Origin: Sisyra terminalis | Lineage: Eukaryota; Arthropoda; Insecta; Neuroptera; Sisyridae | NCBI GenBank assembly: GCA_958496175.1 | Contig: OY292277.1 | Coordinates: 20,106,282-20,170,281 of the forward strand | DNA length: 64,000 nucleotides | Direction: 5' to 3' | Shown: piece after piece, positions 47,809-60,160 of the stretch | How positions within the stretch are numbered: the first letter of the stretch is position 1 | How the letters are laid out: every line of letters starts with the position of its first letter | Program-made: the position numbers and the translations under genes | The notes under the pieces: generated by a model | What the model was told of the DNA's origin: nothing | The model's input: only the letters and a program-made list of their open reading frames with translations | Databases searched by the model: none

Positions 47809-50048
47809 ACTATTTGGTATTCATTAACACAATATATTATTATCACTTCTTATTTCAAATAAGAAATTTGGATGAAATTAAGGAATTTGGAATTGGGCGG
47901 GGGCCCCAGATATAAACCATCAAATTTTACCAAATATACAACAAAATATATCGACATTCTTTGGAATCCTGAGTCATTGATCACCCAGTAATAAGAAAAT
48001 TACTCTAAAAAAACAATGATTGGCATTGTTGGTTTCTAATTTAGGAAAAAAAAATTCAACCGCAACATGTTCTGATTTACCGAAACCTATTGCAGTCCTT
48101 CAATAGGTGGATAATTCGAGATCCGTCAACTGTTATGTACAATGACCTTTAAAAGAAAATTATATATGCACTGCTATTCTGATTTTAATATCGAAGTTAA
48201 ATTGTAAAACAATATATTTCATGAGAAGAAATTTGTATAACTTTAACTATACCGTATATTAAAAATTCAATTTAAATTAATAAGTTTACATGTGTACGTA
48301 TCTACATATAAGTTCCTGTTTTTTTATTTCTTATATTTTTTTCGTGGGACCGAAATCTGAAACTTATATTTTAATTTCTCCACATTGCATAATCCAATGT
48401 TACGAAGTAGAAATTTAATTGTTCATATCTGGCATTTAACAAAAAAAAAATATTTTAATTTTCTTAAGATGTCTTGTTTTAGGACATCACTCTTATATCT
48501 TCTTTTTCAAAAGTGAAAAATATTCATTATCGTTATAAAAATCTATGTATCTATTAGATACTTTTATTTTAATTTGAAACACTAGAAATCGTTGATTTTA
48601 ATTGAAAAAAAAAACATTTAAAGATTTAACATTTTTCTCCAAATTAAATTTGATTATTCAAACCTGGAAAATAAAATCTTCAAATGAATTAGATATTTAT
48701 AAAACGTAGATTACGTAAAACTTTCTCTAAAGGTAAACGAAATGCGTAAGTGACCATAGAAATTAAAATTCCATACACATGTATTTCTTATTCTTAAATA
48801 ATTATACCAATTTTGGATTTTCATATTAATTATTGGATTTCACAGATGAAAACGTGTGGATATTTCCTGTAGAAACTTTTTTTATTTCTACCATTTTTGC
48901 GCATCATTGGCAAGAGTTATCATCTCATAAAATGTTTTGTGCTTTAAGTATACACTTGATTATGTTGTAAGACCTTTGATCTCCACAGTTGTTAAAATGT
49001 ATGAAGTAAATAAATAAAAGGTGTGTAGAATTTGGCAGTTATATCAAATTATATGAAAGTGAAGAGCTATTACTCTTTAATCACAGGTGTGTTTTATTTC
49101 CTGTACGTACTTATTAAAAATCAATTTTTCTTAAATGTCTTTAACTTTTCATGGCAGTTGTTAAGTTGATATGTAGCCATTTGTTAAATTAAACGTAACA
49201 AGTGAATCGAATTATGAAACTCTTATGAAAGTTAGTCTATGATACAAAATGTAATCGTTACAAGTTCATTCAATAAATAAATAGTTCGTTAGTAACTTGA
49301 TATACTATAAATTGTAAAATCTACAGCTAATTGAATAATTGTTTAAATCATTTTTATAGGAGCAAGAGGGACAGTTTCCTTCCTTCCTTCCATTTTACTA
49401 ATATTGTCCCTCAATAACCTAACAATTTACCTTGTAGGAAAAATATGGTGCCCGTAAATAAAAAAATGAATTCATGAAAAAGTTTTCAGATTTTTGTTTT
49501 GACTCAAATTTGAACTATCATGTCATTAGTTTCAACTGTCATTTTGATTTTACTCAATTTATAATTTTAGCCATTTGTCAGTTGTATCAGTGCTGGGCTG
49601 TGAATATTTCACGGAAAGCTACTAGTTTTTAAAAAAAAATATTAAATTGGCTATATAGTCACTGTATATGTACACAGTTTACTGTTATACACATTTGGTT
49701 ACTTATATAAAACGTTGATTATATAATATAAGAATTAACAGTTTACCGATACTGCATAGGTCACATGATCGAAAAAATTTACTATAAAGATGTAGATGTA
49801 GATTATTGCCATAAAATATCATGTATAGATGTGTATAAACAATCCTAAATAGCGACGCCCTAAAAACTACAATAGTAATACAAAAGTAATTTTATATTTT
49901 ATTTACCCATTTATATCTATGTATTTAAACATATTTTTAATTCAAATATAGAAAAAACTAGCGGAAATTCTATGCGGATAAAGACAGAAAACAATAAATG
50001 TATACACATATGTGTGAGTGAAAACCAAATATAATAACCGGTTCCATG
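47809..50048. other. Intergenic, nothing recognised
   Basis: No protein-like frame or shared repeat was noticed. A short TTCC run (49377-49392) is present. Confidence 0.35.
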
Positions 50049-50610
50049 ATAGTTGGTCACTAAAAAATTCCTCATATGAAAATTGTCCACAAAAAGTTAC
50101 GCATTGTACGCATTCTTGCTCACACGAAAGTTGCCCCCATAGAAATTTACTCACAGAGAAAATTCCTTACAAACTAACCCATAGCAAATTTATGTATTTC
50201 ATTTGTTATTTAATTAAATGTTATATTATTAGTAGTATTGAAATACTACCTATTTGAAAAATTTTTTTTTTTAAAACGTTATAAATTTAAAACAAAAAGA
50301 AATAAGGGCTCATGTCTTTTTTTTGACGTCAATATCTGGCAACGTTTCTGTTTCTACTTTATCTTTACTATAATTCGTGATTTTTTTTCTTAATTCAATT
50401 TTAAACCCGTAAACTAACGTTATACTGTTATACTAACAATACTAATAAAATACTAACAATAAAATAATAATTAATTAAATTATAAATTTTTTTTTTCTCC
50501 TGTGGGTTGTTTTTCATGTGAGGATATACCATTGTGTGTTAATTTCTGTGTTAGGAATTTTCTCTGTGAGTAAATTTCTATGTGGGCAATATTTCAATGT
50601 TAGGTCACCA
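50049..50610. mobile_element. Composite foldback element, copy 2
   Basis: The ends TTGGTCACTA and TAGGTCACCA are inverted. The left arm (CCATAGAAATTTACTCACAG with AGAAAATTCC) and right arm (GGAATTTTCTCTGTGAGTAA, TTTCTATGTGGGCAA) are complementary. The centre, 50305-50400, is the left half of the CTGGCAACGTTGCAT MITE (GGGCTCATG, AATATCTGGCAACGTT). Both forward and reverse frames here (49942-50257) are artefacts. Confidence 0.75.
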
Positions 50611-52799
50611 TAATAACCATAGTCTTAAATTTCAACTAACTGATTGTTGTCATTTGTTTCAACTATCATTTCGATTTCAATTAATTTTCAATTTTTACTA
50701 ACTTAATTATAAAAGTAATAATACTGTTTTGCAAAAAAAAACAGTTTTTGAAAGGATTATTTTTCAATCACATTAACATGAGATTTGTACCTAATTTATG
50801 CAAATTACACTTCATATCTTTGAAATAAAATTAGGAGATGTTCTGAATCTTATCACTATTTTTGGCGAATAGATCGGAGAACTATTCAGATAATTTTCTG
50901 CCATCTTCACGCACAATTATCCATACATCTATTGATAAATTTCGTGATATACTTTAAAATATAATTACTTGCATCTAAAATATATGTTATTACATAATAA
51001 CACATTACCAATTTCATCACATTTTTAGAACTACAAGAAAATAGCATATTAGTAACTTTAAATTTTTATAACAGGCATTTTAATATTGAAACAGAAATTT
51101 TATTTTCCTTATAAATTTATGAGTTTTATTTGTTCAGAATTTATTGCTTTTAAAATATGAATATTTACGATTGGTATCAGTTTCATACATTAATCAGCAA
51201 TCATTTTCTATTATTTATTTTATAATTTATTGAATGTATTGTATACGATTCAATGTTAATGTAGGCGCTAGACTAATTTGTGTGAAAAATTGTAATTTTC
51301 TATAAATGAACTTTCAAGTTTAAATTTAAATCGACTCACAATACAATGTAGTCAGTGGAAGTATCTCTAAGTATATAGTATGGTACGTAATGACAAATAT
51401 TTAAATATATTTTCTGCGTTTTCTTTTACAAAATGAAAAATGTTGCCCCCGAACAATTAATTTCACAGATAAATAAATAGTAAACGAAATCGTAGGAATA
51501 AGCCTACGTTTCTGAAACGCAACCTTCCTTCAATCGGTTCGTTCAAAATCCTACGTAATTTTTTCTATAAATTAAGATAATATGTCCATGTAATAAATTT
51601 AATAAAATATTCATAGAACATAAATGTGGGACGCACTAAAAGGTATTCAAGTTGAAAGAGAATAAAATGTTAAAGCATTTGGTGGTTCTCAAAGGATATT
51701 TTCAATGGTCACCTATTCGGAATTGGTAGAAGAATTCTTGAAATATTAGAGTCAATTGCAATGAATGGTTAATTTGATTAAAAGTACCGGTTGGTAAACG
51801 AGAAATGTTTATACTTGATTATAACTAATTGTGTCCTTCAGACAAATAAATTCATTCATTATTTCCCATTCACTTATTTGAAATTCATTCATTCCAAAAT
51901 GTGTTTGAATTCTTCGGTGCCATATTATGTTATAACATGATTCGGCGTAAAAATCGCATTTTTTTTTCGTTCGCTGTTTGAAAAAAGGAAATGCTAGTTT
52001 TATATTTGTATACCTACACGTTTTATTAGTATTGAATTAAATAAGAGATATAAAATAATATAATAATTAACAGAAAACAATGTTAGTCGCGTTACTGTTA
52101 TATTTTTTATTTCCTCTAGAGAGTGAATAGCGTCGCGAGATTTTCTTACAAATAATAAGACGTAAGAATAATGAGTTTGAGCCATTTGTGTTTTGTGTTC
52201 GTTTCAAAGACAGGAAACATGAATGCCTGGGAAAAGTAGCAGCCTCCACTCACACATATGGACTTATCTCTATAATTTTGCTTACCATAAACTACCAGAA
52301 CCGGGAGGCGTGCGACGCGGTTCTTGGGGAGGTCACATTTTCTCTCACATTCTATGGAAATGAAGATTTGAATTTCAAAATACGAATGATTATTATGTAA
52401 GCGTATAAAAAAATGTGGAATTAAAAGTATAGCAACACTTTGGAGATGTTTCCAAGTGGAGATTTGCCACACGAGTCGTGTAACATATTCTTTCTTTTTG
52501 GAAAAAATGAAATACTAAGTTATCTTAAAATTCCGATATTTATTGGAATTTATTGTGATCACATGGAATAGTCACTAATAATAAATCAAATATTCGGAAA
52601 TTTATATATTTATGATCCTTTTAATATTGAAAATAAGGACCTATTCCTAAGGAGTCAGAACCAAACTCAAAAACCAAGCTGGTTTTCAAAATACAAATGT
52701 TGAATGAAAATACGATGTACATAAAACTAAAGTTTTTGATGTTCCATAAAACAAGCCAAAAATGAATTAAATTTATTTAAATATTGATTAGCCTACTGG
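50611..52799. other. Intergenic, one less AT-rich island
   Basis: The portion 52130-52360 has higher G+C and short overlapping frames on both strands (up to 108 codons in reverse, 52146-52472). None shows a known domain, so I do not call a gene. The rest is low complexity. Confidence 0.35.
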
Positions 52800-53062
52800 C
52801 CAAGGACGGATTTAAGGGGAAGGGGAGCACATGCTCCTCACGGTATTTTTGTGTACTGTGGAGATTCCATCACAGTAAATACTTAGAAGCAATTATTAGA
52901 GTTGTCAAAATATATGAATAAAATAATAGAAACAACATTAGTGAAACTTTTGTTTATTTCTGGCTGGAATTGCGAATTTTGTCCATTGGATCCCTTTCAC
53001 GCACTTGCAAATGAAAGATGCTATTGTGCCCCCCCAGAAAAAAAACCTGAATCCGCCCTTGG
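52800..53062. mobile_element. hAT-derived MITE
   Basis: The left end CCAAGGACGGATTTAAGGGG and the complement of the right end, CCAAGGGCGGATTCAGG, form inverted repeats. Next to them lie G-rich and C-rich boxes (GGGGAAGGGGAGCA; TGTGCCCCCCCAGA). This resembles the common hAT end CAGGGGCGGATTTA. A SINE follows immediately. Confidence 0.75.
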
Positions 53063-53155
53063 TACTAGGGGCCGAGTGGTCATGGTGACCCTTCTAAATC
53101 TAGTAGATACTGGGTTCGATTTACTGATTTAACTAACCCTAGATTCGCTTTAGAC
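53063..53155 (+). mobile_element. tRNA-derived SINE copy
   Basis: A-box-like GGCCGAGTGGTCATGGTGAC, B-box-like GGGTTCGATTT, then the tail ACTAACCCTAGATTCGCT. It is shorter than the copy at 58821-58934 and abuts the MITE on its left. Confidence 0.7.
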
Positions 53156-53202
53156 TGTAGCAATTATAACACGATGGTAAATTACAACAAAAAAATGGTC
53201 AG

Positions 53203-53872
53203 TAGAGTGGTCTTTAATAGAGGTGTTTTTGAATTTCTTTGCTCCCAGGGACTCAAATGCTTCCAAATTGATAAAAAAAAATTCCCTGAAAATTTGAGCT
53301 CTTAATATTAACTTTAAGATAGTCCGCATTCCAACTAAAGTTTCTTATGGAAATAACGTGGCATAAATTAAATTTTTTCTTTAGAATTCCATAACTCAGC
53401 GACAATTAAATCGAAAGTAACCAATCGCATCATGTTTATTGTAAATTTGACGCTCGTCAAAAAAGAGCTCTTATAATTTTTCGCTAAATCTATTGGTTTA
53501 TATTTTCATTGACCATTAGTGCTGCATTCTTAAGCCAATAGATAAGCCAATAACTCTTAAGCCAATAACTCTTAAGCCAATAGATTTACCGAAAAATCAT
53601 AAGAACTCTTTTTTGTAGAGCGTCAAATTTACAATAAACATAACGAGATTAGTTACTTTCGATTTATTTGTCGCTGAGTTATGGAATTCTAAAGAAAAAA
53701 TTTAATTTTTGTCACGTTATTTCCATAAGAAACTTAAGTTGGAAAGCGGACTATCTTAAAGTTAATATTAAGAGCTCAAATTTTCAAGGATTTTTTTTTA
53801 TCAATTTAGAAGCATTTGAGCCTCTAGGAGCAAAGAAATTCGAAAACACTCCTATTAAGGACCACCCTAATG
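53203..53872. mobile_element. Large foldback element
   Basis: Arms of nearly 280 bp (53203-53480 and 53585-53872) are complementary. Landmarks: AGAGTGGTCTTTAATAGAGG against CCTATTAAGGACCACC, GACTCAAATGCTTCCAAATT against AATTTAGAAGCATTTGAGCC, and TCGAAAGTAACCAAT against TAGTTACTTTCGA. A small direct repeat (ACTCTTAAGCCAATA) occupies the loop. The 84-codon frame at 53668-53922 lies in the right arm and is not a gene. Confidence 0.85.
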
Positions 53873-55865
53873 GTCAGTGTATAACAGAATGTGCGACAAA
53901 AAACCGGCAAATATTAGAATAAAACGCGCAAAGCTATGTAACTAAAGCATTATAGCATTAGGCAGCTAGTTTTATATTACCTTAACAGTACTACAATCCA
54001 TAGCTGTTACTTAAAAGATTTTGCTTATGGCGAATTTATCCCCCAAGTCGTTTTAATAAATAAATGCAGTAGCAACTAGGGTTGCAAAGTTGACCGAATT
54101 TGGTTTAGACCAGGGATCTAAACTTAACAACAACAAAACTTAACAAACTTAACACTAGTATGATCAACAATAATTTTTCTTATTTATACGCGATCGACTT
54201 TGATTTCATTACTTTAAGGATTTATTTGATGGCTCAAGTACCAAAAAACCAAAGGAACCGTATGCCTATCAAGTAGCATTCTCAAGGGGTTGAAAGTTGA
54301 GAATCAGGATTAGTATGCGCTTATTCCGTAAGAAATGAACTTTTCAAAAATTATTCATAATAGTTTTTCTGTTGTTAATTGTGAAAATGTATATATCTTA
54401 CTAATTTGTATACCTCAGAATAGACGTAGAATTCACTGATACATCAACACTCTTTCCTGTTTTATTCATGTTTCCTTTTTTTTAAAAGCGACGATAATCA
54501 AAAGTTCAGTAACGAATCTATATAATTTAGTGCAGCCGTTGGATATCTTCAACCCCTAAGTTAGTTTTTTATCAAATTTTATACCAAGATTTTTATAATT
54601 GTTTTTTTAATTGTTATTTATGTTTACATTTGCCAAAGTCTTTAGCAACGCTAGAGTTCGTAAAAACTAATCAAAATCCGTAAATCGAGATATGTTTACG
54701 GATTTTTATTAATCCTAGAGTCGCTAAAGGCCTTGGGTTATGTTTTTTTAACCAAAAAAAATATATTTTATTTTATTAGTTCAAATGGCATGTATGTATT
54801 TCAAATGAGTCCATATCGCTTACAACAATTGATCAAGAAAACAACAATTAAGCCCTTTTATCCAAGTAATGATAGGTTGTTCAGGTTGAAAAAGTAATAA
54901 TTCAATGCAAAATAAGTAGTAAAGGAATAGATACCTATTTTTGCTTTTCAAATCTGTAAGTTTAATAGAAAATGTCTAGGTCTAAAAATGCATTTTCATT
55001 GGGAAAATTTCCCTATCGTTCGGCTTGTTTCGAACCGTTTAAAGTAAAAGTAAAAGAAATAGAAAAATATTAATAAGCTTGTTGGCGTTCCATTCGATTG
55101 GCACAATAATTTTTCTACGACTATTAATTGAATCGATTAAACCGCACACACATATACACAATTTTCCAACAAGTAACAGTTGTCGAACAAGTTTCGAGGA
55201 GCAACAATAATGATGGTAATAATAAATACAAACTTTCTCCTCCAATTTGGAATATAATGTCTTGTAGAAGTCGATGTCGGTAGCGAAAAGTACATTGATA
55301 CATTAATAAAAACGCATCGATAAATACCTACAAATAGGATTCGCAATGTTGCAGAAAAATATTGGTTTCACTTTTACAATTGCATAAACCGATTTCTTTT
55401 AGCTATAATTGTAATTACCTAAGTATAACTATTGACTTAATTAACGATCATTACATTGGTTTCAGTCGAAAAACAAACCAACCAAAAAGTAAATACTCTT
55501 TGTTGGACAATCAAAAGTCTGGCTGAAGTGTAAATACAATGTTTTATTTAATTTTCTGCAACATTCAAGAATGTTTTGAAATCATTTTTGGAGTTACACA
55601 CATTTCCTAGTTTGGGATCTTTTTACTTTTTACATGGATAATGGATAAATACTATGTGTATACTGATTGCATGGACAGTACGATTCCCATGTTCACCGAT
55701 AGTTATGGTATATTAAACGTTCTAGCGAAATCATAGGTTATCAAAGGTTAGCTCCAAGTTGATCTGGGATTGTAAGAAAATCCCTTCAAACTTGGCCACA
55801 GAAAAGTTAACTTTAGGTGGGTGCTAGATCACAAGGTACTAGCAATAATGAAAGAACCGATTAGG
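53873..55865. other. Intergenic with a SINE-tail hairpin
   Basis: At 54648-54733 two copies of the SINE tail face each other (CTAGAGTTCGTAAAAACTAA, and TTACGGATTTTTATTAATCC with TAGAGTCGCTA) around GAGATATG, giving a hairpin. No gene is recognised; frames at 55039-55346 are chance. Confidence 0.5.
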
Positions 55866-56545
55866 AGTATTCATTAAACATCGATGCAGTGAATCTACTC
55901 GATGTTTACTATACGATACATCGAATTGATTCGATGTTTTGACTAAGAGTTTTCTATTCGATACATCGATTAAAAATACATCGATTTAATTGAAAAAAGA
56001 AATTCCGGCTAATACCTAATGATAAGAATTATTGAAAATATATTTTTTAGCATTTCAAATATTTTAATTTTTAATAAATGTTATTAGCAAATAGTGCGAG
56101 TAACTAGCAGAACCAAGCGATAGAAATGAATTGTCTATATATATTTACGTAGTCCAGTAGGAGGAAGACTCAACAAGAATCAATTGGAAATCTGAAGTGA
56201 TCTAAAAGTTCAGTTTCCTAAGCTTTATAAAATTGCCTCCAAATACTATTATAGAGAATTATGTCCCATCCAAATGCTTATTTTCAAAGGGTGCTCAAAT
56301 AATCAATTAGGAGAGGAATGGAATGAAAGGAAAACGATTAAGTAAACTTTTGTTTCTGCAAAGTTTACCTAAAGAGCTTTGGACTTAAATAGTTAAAATC
56401 TTGAAATTAAGTTTTTCTAGAGACATTAAAACTTTAATATTTATTGTTATTTTTTAATTAAGTAAAAAGTTTGATAGTCAAACTTTTTTGTTGTTCAAAA
56501 AACATCGATGTTTTTAACGGATGCATCGATAAACATTGATATAAG
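55866..56545 (+). mobile_element. hAT transposon relic with ACATCGATG ends
   Basis: AAACATCGATGCAGTG with repeated TACATCGA motifs (to about 55990) stands at the left, and AACATCGATGTTTT with GATGCATCGATAAACATTGA at the right (56500-56540). Between them lies a recognisable piece of hAT transposase (56181-56388). The size (about 680 bp) means most of the gene has been lost. Confidence 0.65.
56181..56388 (+). pseudogene. hAT transposase C-terminal dimerisation region, frameshifted
   Basis: One frame gives VQFPKLYKIASKYYYREL, like the FPKLxxIAxKYL segment that starts the hAT C-terminal dimerisation domain. After a shift of reading frame, GKRLSKLLFLQSLPKELW and a stop follow, like the RLxxxxVxKLLFL ending of the same domain. 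In-frame stops precede and interrupt the pieces. It is a clear pseudogene. Confidence 0.8.
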
Positions 56546-56784
56546 GATAATACAAATTCTCAGAAGACTAGGCTCAAAGCATTGTTGAGTCTCTGGATTC
56601 AGAGATTCAGCAATGCTGAACGGTAAGGTTTTAAAATAGTGCCATTTTTAACTAATTTTTAATTATTTTTTATTGAAATTTTATGTATCTTGGAAGTTTT
56701 ATTATTGATTTTATCAACTGTACCATATCTATAAAAATCAATCATGACTAGGACTAATATTAACAAAGTTAAAGCGATTGTTTA

Positions 56785-56832
56785 TGAACTCCTGAGGAAG
56801 GCCCAATAAAGAGGCCGAAACGTCGCGAGTAA
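56785..56832 (+). repeat. Solitary GGCCGAAACGTCGC repeat end
   Basis: CCTGAGGAAGGCCCAATAAA with GAGGCCGAAACGTCGCGAGT is the same motif order as CCTGATGAAGGTCAAATAAA with GGACCGAAACGTCACTGA at 19271. Its inverted partner is not found here. Confidence 0.5.
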
Positions 56833-58820
56833 AAATCAAGTTTTAACTGCTTATTTTTGATCCTAGTCCTTTGAGAATTTGTATTAATCTGTTATCATCA
56901 AGGATCTGTAATGTTACCATAATTGATATAGAGTTTCGATATTTTACATTAAATAAAAACGTCGATGTATTTTTCAAGTTTACACATTGAATCGAATGTA
57001 TTCCCAGAAATTTCAAGTGTATTAAAGGCGATAAAAGGAAGGATGTGTTTGCCCAGCAAGGATCCGGGATATTATTCATAGACCCATAGCCTAGGCTTGG
57101 TATTACAAAATCAGTGAAGAAAAATACCATCAAAGAATAGATTTATAAGAATCGCTGTTCAATATGGAAAAACACCAGCATACAAACATACAGTAAAAGA
57201 ATGATGAAAAAACAATCCCTGAAATACTTAGTCTTACAAAAAAACAAGTCACAGTGTAACGGGTTTAACACATTGATATGTATATAAGGATAGATCTTGC
57301 ATATGGCGACAAATAGAAATTTGAAAAATCTATTGTGGCGTACGAAGCGCCGTCTATGTATGTGGGTACAGTTTTTATGATAACTAAAAACAACAGTTGG
57401 CAATTAAGTGCCGATGAGCGCTAGCCTGCACAAATAAGCGCTTGAAATAAGCTCTTGTATTTTACTTGCTTTGATTGCTTCAATTTCCCTTATCAGAAAA
57501 GAGAGACATATATAATTCTCTCTTCTAATGTTTCCAACACGGTCTTTTGTTTACTACACAGTGCGCTATCCATTATAAACAGATCAGTGGAAATCGTAGA
57601 AACACTATAAAATGTTTTCTATTTCATTCTCTTGCACATTAAATCCTACTGATTTATATATTTTGCTCTTCTTACCATCGCATTTTCGTTTCACCAAATT
57701 TCAAATCACAACGATGCTAAAGAAGTTTTCCCTTCAAAAAATATAGTAATACGATTAAAAAAGTATTAACATGTTTTTTTATAATTTTTTTTCTCTGAAA
57801 TTTTCTGTGGATAAAATGCAAAATATTTCATTAACTTCGACTCTTGGATACTTTCTTTATTTCGCTTAAAAATTTTCCTTAAATTTTGCTTGTTTGTATC
57901 ATAAATGGTATCACGCATATTACTAGGCTGCATCCGTCATAGACGCATTCCATTGTCAAAAGCTCAAAAAGAGCGAATATTTACAGCTTTAAATTTGTGT
58001 AATATAAAACACAAATAAGGTATGTAGGTATATGAAAGTGTAACGGTATGTCTAATATAATATGTAAAATCAAGATAGCCTTAAATATTTTTTTCTATAA
58101 AACGATACCTACTTTCAAGTCAAGAGATTAGCATTTAACTTCAATCATCAAAGCAATCAAAATATTAAAAAAAAAAGTATATTTATTTTTAGCAAACAAG
58201 CATAACTTTTGAAATTTGCTTCTGCAAACAATTTTTAACTTCCAAATTCCTTTTTTCATCTCAATGGTCACTGTAAGGTCATTTGAAAAGAGCAGGGGTC
58301 ATTTTAAATGTTGACTTCTTAACGAAATAATATGGACTATCACTAAGGCGGTATCTTATGTGCAAAAATTGTTCAAAAAAAATAAAAATTAAAAACGTCT
58401 TGTCGATGACCGTGACTATGTGTGCAATTTAAGTTTTTAGATGATTTTTTTTAGTTTTTAAAAAAAATGTGTACAGTTTTAGAGAGCCAAGTTAAAGAGG
58501 TATGTGAGACAAAATCACCATAACTAAGTACAGTTGTTTAACTGGATTCTAATTTTATTTCTGCAAATGATATTTATGAGAAAAAATTTGTCAGTTAAGT
58601 AGATACACACGCGATTTCTGAAAAAAATCAGGTCGAAAATTATATCAGTTTAAATGTGTTGTAAAAATATTCAAATTTTTAAGAATCGGAATTATGATTG
58701 TTGGTAAAAGAAAATGTTTTATTGCCATATTAAAGATAATAAAATCAAAAAATAAAAATTATGTTATTTTCTTATGTAAATATATGAAACCATAAAACAC
58801 TACCACAATAATTATATAGA
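56833..58820. other. Intergenic, short repeat only
   Basis: The short repeat shared with 4040-4145 lies at 57660-57750. Reverse frames at 56843-57403 show no domain. Nothing else is recognised. Confidence 0.4.
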
Positions 58821-58934
58821 CCTACTGGTGGCTGAGTGGTCAAGGTGACCACTCCAAAACTGGTAGGTGTTGGGTTCGATCCTCGTACTGAGCAAATTTT
58901 CGATGAATTTTTATTAACCCTATACTCGCGAAAT
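58821..58934 (+). mobile_element. tRNA-derived SINE, best copy
   Basis: The head GGTGGCTGAGTGGTCAAGGT resembles the acceptor, D-arm and A box of a Leu/Ser-type tRNA, and GGGTTCGATCC is a good polymerase III B box 33 bp on. The head does not close as a tRNA 3' acceptor. A tail TTTTTATTAACCCTATACTC follows. Sister copies share head, B box and tail, which identifies a SINE rather than a tRNA gene. Confidence 0.8.
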
Positions 58935-59812
58935 GGAAATTAACAGTTGAAAAAAAGAAAATAATTAGCTAATAAAAAATATCAAACTCTTGAAATTCTG
59001 AGCTAGTTTTCTATACCTACCAGTGCTTCTTAAACTTTTTCATACCATGGTTCCATAAATCAGAGAAAATAAATCCAAAGTTCCCATGCCGTAACATTTT
59101 AGGCTTTCGGCTTCATTACAATTTTAAATAACTGTTTTTTCAACTTAAAGAATCTAAAGAATTCATAAATATTAGTAGATTAACAATCCAAATTCCAGCT
59201 ATCGTTCTTTGGATCACGTTTTCATAATACTGAAATATTACGCAGTTCCCTGACAAGACCTCCAAGGCGCCGAACCCCTTCAGTTTAAAGAGCACCTTTT
59301 TGTACTGTTTACATACGATTATTACGTATTAAATTATAGAATTACAATTATATTTTAAATTTTAATTTTTTGGCAAGGTTTTTATGTATAATAAATATAA
59401 GGATTATAAAATTTAAAAAAAAATCTACTTTATTCCAAAAAAATTAACATTTATCATGACCAGCAACCAATTCTAACGTGAATAATGATAACTACATATA
59501 TAACTATAATGGTAACTACAATCCATGTATAGTAATCTTTAATACAACTTGTGAAGTTTATATAAAGGATCTATAGGATAAAGAACAAAATTAATTTAGG
59601 TAATTTTGTGTCGCCATTACTTTGTTTCGATTGATCAAAAATTAAAACAATGAAAATGTTCAAATATCCCTCTTGTTCTAGACTAGGGGAAGTTTACTCG
59701 CAGGACACATAAGGAACCTTGACAATTTTTCTAGCCCACAAGATTCATCACACTTTTACAAACTATATTTTTTTTATTGTTATTTACCGTCGCTTTATAA
59801 CTACTAAGGTAT
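58935..59812. other. Intergenic and hAT-like flank
   Basis: No gene is seen. From about 59735 the sequence (CCCACAAGATTCATCACACT) matches the hAT-like segment at 25270 and forms the left part of the element interrupted by the next SINE. Confidence 0.4.
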
Positions 59813-59949
59813 GTAGCGACTCTAGAAATAGTAAAAAAAAAACGTAAATCGAGAATTTCCGTACATTGAAAATTTGCTCGACTTGAAATTCAAACCCAAC
59901 ACCTACCAGTTTTGGAGTGGCCATCTTGACCACCCGGTCACCAGTAAGC
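59813..59949 (-). mobile_element. tRNA-derived SINE inserted in a hAT-like element
   Basis: In reverse complement it reads GGTGACCGGGTGGTCAAGAT (A box), GGTGTTGGGTTTGAATTTC (B box region) and ends with TCTAGAGTCGCTAC. hAT-like sequence flanks it on both sides: CCCACAAGATTCATC on the left and GTTGACCACCCCTG, ending at 60104, on the right. Confidence 0.75.
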
Positions 59950-60160
59950 TATATTTTATAACATCCAAAGTGATAAAAATAAAAACTAATATATTAAAAA
60001 TGTTTACAGTGCAGAATTGAAGATATATAATTTTATATATGTCCCGCAGAATTATGATGTATTTCTAAAGTGACCCACAATATCATTTGGGTTGACCACC
60101 CCTGTTATAGATTTTCCTCTAAACTAATGATTTTCAATGAAGGAGGTAACGTCTTCAATG

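Noticed and set aside
52146..52472. Overlapping frames on both strands in a G+C-richer island
   Set aside because: None resembles a protein family, and frames on both strands are expected in such an island.
53668..53922. 84-codon frame
   Set aside because: It lies in the right arm of a foldback element and its sequence is mirrored in the left arm.
58821..58890. A functional tRNA gene
   Set aside because: A and B boxes are good, but the acceptor stem does not close and the same sequence with a common tail occurs several times, which is the mark of a SINE.
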